Positions 6,652 to 10,011 of a DNA stretch of 10,011 bases are shown one piece after another (the first letter of the stretch is position 1; every line of letters starts with the position of its first letter). The stretch covers positions 1-10,011 of the forward strand of contig JANNRW010000203.1 of assembly GCA_031401815.1 (NCBI GenBank), given 5' to 3'. This DNA is from JANNRW01 sp031401815. Its GTDB lineage: Bacteria > Desulfobacterota > Desulfuromonadia > Geobacterales > DSM-12255. The notes under the pieces were generated by a model, which saw only the letters and a list, made by a program, of their open reading frames with translations, was not told where the DNA came from and ran no database searches. The position numbers were made by a program, and so were the translations under genes.

Positions 6652-7014
6652 CTAGCGTCCGTGCCCACCGCGCTTGTCATGCCCTCTATCCTCATGCTTG
6701 TCGTGTCCATAATGATTACCGTTGTCTTCGTGATGTTTCTTCTCTTTTTTATGTTTCTTATGTTTTTTGTGCTTGGCCGGTTTTTCCCGCTCAATATATA
6801 CACGGCGATCCCGTTCGACATAGTAGGGACGACCCGAGTCCATCTGGACGTTCACTCCCGGAGGCGCAGGGAGATAACCATCAATCCGGACATTCACATG
6901 GGGAGGTGCCGGAACTCCGGGTGGCAAGGGGAACCCTGCCTTGGCGCTGTTGATGCTGAAGGTGAGGACGATTGCGGCTGCGATAAGTATGGTGGAAACT
7001 GATCTGATGAGCAT
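6652..7014 (-). CDS. Small exported protein with His/Lys-rich tail
   Basis: I cannot name a family. The 120-aa product has a clear signal peptide (hydrophobic to about residue 20, cleavage likely at AKA/G after residue 26). Next comes a Pro/Gly segment in which PAPPxVNVxxD occurs twice (35-45 and 49-59), then a short Arg/Tyr/Glu-rich stretch (YYVERDRRVYIERE). The last 40 residues are dominated by His, Lys, Gly and Asp (KHKKHKKHKK, then HYGHDKHEDRGHDK). Such a tail could bind divalent metals or polyanions outside the cytoplasm; this is inference from composition only. AAGGAG about 6 nt before the ATG is an excellent ribosome binding site. Repeat elements lie on both sides, so it is probably a single-gene unit. 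Confidence 0.8.
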   Translation of the reverse strand: MLIRSVSTILIAAAIVLTFSINSAKAGFPLPPGVPAPPHVNVRIDGYLPAPPGVNVQMDSGRPYYVERDRRVYIEREKPAKHKKHKKHKKEKKHHEDNGNHYGHDKHEDRGHDKRGGHGR

Positions 7015-7044
7015 TTTGGCTCCTTTTTAATTTGTAATTTTGCT

Positions 7045-7220
7045 CCCCCGCCCCTTGCGGGTGGGGGTCGGGGGGTGGGGGAAGTCACTATAGGCGCTGA
7101 AGTCTGATAACCTCTAACACTCCCTCAATATTCTCAATTCAACGGCATATTTTTAAGGAAATGACGTGGTTCCATTGCAACTTCCCCCTCCCCCTAGCCC
7201 CCTCCCGCCAGGGGAGGGGG
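7045..7220. repeat. Composite inverted G-rich repeat element, copy 3 (long spacer)
   Basis: Two half-units face each other about 100 bp apart. The left hairpin pairs 7045-7053 with 7059-7067 (one G-T pair) and runs into G tracts to 7081. The right hairpin pairs 7198-7206 with 7212-7220 and is preceded by C tracts from 7183. Both have the family's hairpin plus (G-tract)GAAG arrangement, and the right one keeps the TTGCAA end on its reverse strand. The spacer is unrelated to that of copies 1 and 2. The element fills the gap between the lipoprotein gene and the 120-aa gene. Confidence 0.75.
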
Positions 7221-7249
7221 AACTTTTTAGAACCTCGTAAATCTCCCTT

Positions 7250-9406
7250 CTACGGAGCTGTAACCGTACTTGAATCAAGAATCACTGCACTCTGCGCCAG
7301 CAGTCTGCCGTTGATCGATGCTCCGGTACCCATGGTGATGGATGTCTGGCAGAGTACGATCCCCTCGAAATGGGAAGTTGTACCAAGATTCACAGTCCCT
7401 GCAACCTGCCAGAAGATGTTTTTAGCTTGTGCTCCACCACTTAAAGTCAGGTTTTTGGCAGCACTCAGAGAGAGATTCCCCGGAATCTGGAAGATCCAGA
7501 CATCATTTGCGCTTCCGGAGATAACTGCATCCGCTGATATGGTTACACCTGTTGTCCATTTGTAGAGACCTGGTGTAAGGGTACTGCCACCGATTTCTCC
7601 AGCGCCTAAATTCAGGAAATCAGGAGTTGGCCGCCCTGCTGCATCCGTATATGCCGTCCCCATATTTGTGACAGCTGTTGTCAGGTTGGAGTTCGTAGGG
7701 GTCGTCATGTCGGCACCATACAGGTTTCCGGTCACTTGGGGCGAGGTAGCTGATGTAGTTCCCACCTTGGTTAATGAAAAGCCGGTCAGGTAGGAAGTGG
7801 CTGCCGGACTCACAGCAATATCACCTGTGATTACAGAGGCAGGAACAGTCGAAATGGCTGTTTTCGCAAGAATTACATAATTACCGGCAGCGCCCAGAAA
7901 TACCGGAGCAGGCCCCAGCGCCATGGTTACGGTTACATTGTATGTTTCTGTTGTGCTGTCACCTGCGGTTACGATGTATGACCGTGTAGCTGTGAAGTCG
8001 TTTGGTGTCAAGGTGCTGGTCTGAACCGTTGTTCCAACCTTGACCTCTGCGCCGGTGGTCGTAAATGTTGCAACCAGGTCTGTCAGGTCTGTTCCGGTGG
8101 GTACGGTTACCGCAATAGTCCTGGGCGATGCCAGGTTATTGATGGTGCCTGTTGCTCCGGTCAGCCCCGCAAAGGAAAAGTCGGTGATATCTTTGGCACT
8201 GCTTGAGGCTATGGTTACGGTTACGTTATACGTCGCAATTGCGCCGTCGGCCGCTGTTACCTTGTAGGCAACCATGCCGGTGAAATCGTTTGCTGTTGCC
8301 ATGCTGGTCTGCACGGTCGTACCGACCTTTACGTCTGTTCCGGTGGTTGTAAATGTTGCAACAAGATTTGTCAGATCTGTTCCGCTTGGTACAGTCACGG
8401 TGATGGTTTTTGGGGTCGTTGTTTGAGTGATTACCCCTGCAGCTCCGGTAAACCCGGCAAATGAAAATGCGGAAATGGCATTGGCAGAGTTTGCTGCCAC
8501 GGTTACTGTTACAGTATATGTTGCCGTGGTGTTGTCGGCAGCGGTTACAACGTAATCTCTAGGAGTTGTGAAGTTGTTAACTGTAACTCCACTCGTCTGG
8601 GTTGTTGTCCCTATTTTCACAGTTTTACCCGTACTCGTGAAGGTCGCAACCAGAGCTGTCAGGTTTGTCCCGTTCGGCATGGTTACCATGATGGTCTTTG
8701 CCGTAGCATTTACAGTTCCGGCAACTCCTGCAAGGGAATAAGCCGTTATGGTTTTTGCAGAACTTGCTGCCGCAATTACGGTTGCTGTATAGGTCGCAGT
8801 TACATTGTTTGAATCAGTTACCAGATACACAACCGGAGTCGTAAAGTTATTGGTTGTTGTCCCGCTTGTCTGCGCCAGAGTGCCGACTTTTATTGTTTTT
8901 CCGGTAGTTGTGAAGGTTGCAGCCAGTGCGGTCAGGTTTGTCCCGTTCGGGACGGTTATTGAAATAGTTTTTGCAGATTCATTGATAGTTCCTGCAACTC
9001 CGGCAAGCGAATAAGTGGTGATTGCCTTGGCAGTGGCAGGGGAAACAGTGACAGTTACGGTGTATGTAGCTGTTGAGGCATCCGCAGCAGTTACGATATA
9101 TGCGACCGGACTTGTGAAGTTATTCGCAGTTGTACCGCTTGTCTGGGTAGTTGTTCCGATCTTTACCCCTGTGCCGGTGCTTGTAAATGTCGCAACCAGC
9201 GCTGTCAGGGCTGTGCCGTTCGGTACGGTTACTGCAATCGTTTTTGCGGCTTCATTTATGGTTCCCGTCGCTCCGGCAAGTGAATATGAGGTGAGGGATT
9301 TCGAAGCGTCAAGTGGCGCCGGGTCATTGTTTCCGCAGCCGACAACAAAAACGGCCAGTAGTACTGCCATAATCCGGATTTTTGAAAATAGTTTGCATGC
9401 ATTCAT
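7250..9406 (-). CDS. Lipoprotein with five Ig-like repeats and ice-binding-like domain
   Basis: The 718-aa product has a lipoprotein signal peptide ending in VVGC (acylated C24), so it should be membrane-anchored at the cell envelope. Residues about 37-502 are five tandem repeats of 91-96 aa. Each has a S(F/L)AG start, a (K/R)TIxVTVPxGTxLTxLVATFT core, VGTxxQTS, NxFT and a TYxVTVT end, suggesting beta-sandwich stalk modules. Residues about 503-718 match the DUF3494/ice-binding-like family: LGAAGNYVILAKTAISTVP, ITGDIAVSP, LTPGLYKW, VWIFQIPGNLSLS, NIFWQVAGTVNLGT and INGRLLAQSAV. Members include ice-binding proteins, but many are adhesins or of unknown role. A stalked surface adhesin is my inference. 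AGGAGG lies 8 nt before the ATG, within the loop of a small hairpin. Confidence 0.9.
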   Translation of the reverse strand: MNACKLFSKIRIMAVLLAVFVVGCGNNDPAPLDASKSLTSYSLAGATGTINEAAKTIAVTVPNGTALTALVATFTSTGTGVKIGTTTQTSGTTANNFTSPVAYIVTAADASTATYTVTVTVSPATAKAITTYSLAGVAGTINESAKTISITVPNGTNLTALAATFTTTGKTIKVGTLAQTSGTTTNNFTTPVVYLVTDSNNVTATYTATVIAAASSAKTITAYSLAGVAGTVNATAKTIMVTMPNGTNLTALVATFTSTGKTVKIGTTTQTSGVTVNNFTTPRDYVVTAADNTTATYTVTVTVAANSANAISAFSFAGFTGAAGVITQTTTPKTITVTVPSGTDLTNLVATFTTTGTDVKVGTTVQTSMATANDFTGMVAYKVTAADGAIATYNVTVTIASSSAKDITDFSFAGLTGATGTINNLASPRTIAVTVPTGTDLTDLVATFTTTGAEVKVGTTVQTSTLTPNDFTATRSYIVTAGDSTTETYNVTVTMALGPAPVFLGAAGNYVILAKTAISTVPASVITGDIAVSPAATSYLTGFSLTKVGTTSATSPQVTGNLYGADMTTPTNSNLTTAVTNMGTAYTDAAGRPTPDFLNLGAGEIGGSTLTPGLYKWTTGVTISADAVISGSANDVWIFQIPGNLSLSAAKNLTLSGGAQAKNIFWQVAGTVNLGTTSHFEGIVLCQTSITMGTGASINGRLLAQSAVILDSSTVTAP
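7907..9298 (-). repeat. Five tandem ~275-bp coding repeats
   Basis: DNA encoding the five 91-96-aa modules of the lipoprotein. Repeats 1 to 3 (SLAG type) resemble one another most, and repeats 4 and 5 (SFAG type, with an extra GATG/GAAG insertion) form a second pair. This suggests two rounds of internal duplication. The array could change in number by recombination. Confidence 0.8.
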
Positions 9407-9410
9407 ATTT

Positions 9411-9434
9411 GTCCCCTCCTTAGGGACTTTTTTT
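9411..9434. promoter_or_regulatory. Hairpin displaying the lipoprotein Shine-Dalgarno
   Basis: GTCCC at 9411-9415 pairs with GGGAC at 9423-9427 around a 7-nt loop, followed on the plus strand by seven T. In the minus-strand mRNA the loop reads TAAGGAG, so the core of the ribosome binding site of the lipoprotein gene sits in the loop. Read the other way, the stem plus T run looks like a short terminator, but no plus-strand gene is seen to need one. The stem is only 5 bp. Confidence 0.4.
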
Positions 9435-9455
9435 ATTATTGTTTATGACCTGTGT

Positions 9456-9483
9456 CAGTAGTGTCCGGTTTGGTCTGTCCAGT
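9456..9483 (+). repeat. 28-bp direct repeat, copy 2 (GTGTCCGGTTTGG core)
   Basis: Partner of 3753-3780, with 24 of 28 positions identical, again directly left of a G-rich composite element (copy 4). It lies upstream of the lipoprotein gene. Confidence 0.6.
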
Positions 9484-9489
9484 AAGCTT

Positions 9490-9594
9490 CCCCCCCCTTG
9501 ACGGGAGGGGATTGAGGGGTGGGTGAAGCTGCCGTCAGCATCAAATATGGCAAATTACCCCACCCCCTGACCCCCTCCCGCAAGGGGCGGGGGG
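9490..9594. repeat. Composite inverted G-rich repeat element, copy 4 (diverged)
   Basis: Left hairpin: eight C at 9490-9497 against GGGAGGGG at 9503-9510, loop TTGAC. Right hairpin: within 9571-9594, around a GCAA loop, imperfect. G-quadruplex-type tracts lie at 9503-9523 on the plus strand and 9558-9579 on the minus strand. The ends match copies 1 and 2, but the inner spacer is different and the stems carry mismatches, so it is an older or differently assembled copy. Confidence 0.75.
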
Positions 9595-9760
9595 ACTATT
9601 TAACTTTCTTGCCTCACAAGGAGTATTACATCTATCGTGCCAAGGGATAAATGCAGGGATTGTCGTGTAACGGGCTGATTATGCAGTGAAAAACAGTGAG
9701 TGAGTTCCAGGTGGGGAGTTAAGGTCGTCAATACATACCGTCGTATTTAACAAAGCCGTC
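9595..9760. other. Gene-free stretch between repeats
   Basis: I see no convincing gene, RNA or terminator here. It is ordinary mixed-composition sequence between composite copy 4 and the large palindrome. Together with the flanking repeats it makes the 9407-10011 region free of credible genes. Confidence 0.5.
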
Positions 9761-10011
9761 AAATATAGTGGGTGGGGCAAGATACAAATGAGATAGAGAT
9801 AGAGATTGAGATAGAGATAGAGATAGAGATAGAGATTGAGATAGAGATTGAGATAGAGATAGAGATAAAGATAAAAAAAGGTCTTTCTGCTTTTTCTCTA
9901 TCTTTATCTCTATCTCTATCTCAATCTCTATCTCAATCTCTATCTCTATCTGTATCTCTATCTCAATCTCTATCTCTATCTCATTTGTATCTTGCCCCAC
10001 CCACTATATTT
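9761..10011. repeat. Giant hexanucleotide palindrome, 113-bp arms
   Basis: Left arm 9761-9873 is complementary to right arm 9899-10011 with one mismatch (G9820 opposite G9952) and no gaps. Each arm has a 29-bp unique flank, beginning AAATATAGTGGGTGGGG, and then 14 hexamers (9790-9873 and 9899-9982), mostly GAGATA with GAGATT variants and one AAGATA at the inner end. The order of variants is the same in both arms. The centre (9874-9898) is 25 nt, A-rich then T-rich, and can partly pair. The right arm ends at the last base, so the true extent is unknown. As RNA or single-stranded DNA this would fold into one very long hairpin. Confidence 0.95.

Noticed and set aside
7198..7227. Rho-independent terminator for the lipoprotein gene
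   Set aside because: The stem is strong, but the T run follows it on the plus strand. On the minus strand, the direction of the gene, more G tracts follow. It is part of repeat copy 3.
7044..7230. CRISPR-like repeat array
   Set aside because: The repeats are inverted hairpin half-units with unequal spacing, not direct repeats with uniform spacers, and no cas gene is present.
9622..9643. Possible sigma-54 promoter on the minus strand (TGGCACG)
   Set aside because: The -24 half is good, but the -12 half reads ATGT instead of TTGC and lacks the essential GC. It is also about 220 nt from the nearest start codon.
9728..10000. Minus-strand open frame across the palindrome: GTG start, alternating Ile-Glu then Ser-Leu, 90 codons
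   Set aside because: It is a by-product of a hexamer without stop codons read in both arms. There is no ribosome binding site, and the protein is pure dipeptide repetition from the palindrome.

Overview
The window looks like chromosomal DNA from a Geobacter/Geotalea-type member of the Desulfuromonadales. That is an inference from the families present (a UspA-like protein, a EutE-like aldehyde dehydrogenase, several small exported proteins and an ice-binding-like lipoprotein) and from the many C-rich/G-rich intergenic repeats; no marker gene fixes the species. I found no rRNA, tRNA, CRISPR array, phage or transposase gene.

All seven credible genes are on the minus strand. In transcription order they are: a lipoprotein of about 718 aa with five ~92-aa repeats and a C-terminal DUF3494/ice-binding-like domain (9406-7250); a small exported His/Lys-rich protein (7014-6652); an exported protein with a Trp/Tyr-rich head and a long disordered Gln/Pro/Lys tail (6424-5282); a CoA-acylating-type aldehyde dehydrogenase whose ATG overlaps the previous stop codon (5285-3933); an 825-aa fusion of acyl-CoA/ACP ligase, acyl carrier domain and PlsC-type acyltransferase (3716-1239); a small exported protein 7 nt downstream (1231-767); and a universal-stress-family protein (649-173). 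Two probable translationally coupled pairs are visible: 380-aa protein with aldehyde dehydrogenase, and ligase-acyltransferase with 154-aa protein. Four of the seven products carry export signals, so the theme is envelope and lipid handling, but no single pathway is evident.

The intergenic gaps are filled with repeats. Four composite elements (44-148, 3794-3898, 7045-7220, 9490-9594) each consist of two inverted half-units. A half-unit is a GC-rich hairpin followed by runs of G that match the G-quadruplex pattern, so each element puts such a motif on both strands. The first two are inverted copies matching at 102 of 105 positions and enclose a 3.6-kb block with three genes. A different nested-hairpin element lies at 6475-6597.

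The most striking structure is at the right edge. At 9761-10011 there is an inverted repeat with 113-bp arms and a single mismatch. Each arm holds 14 copies of a GAGATA-type hexamer plus 29 bp of unique flank, around a 25-nt centre. It reaches the last base, so it may continue beyond the window.
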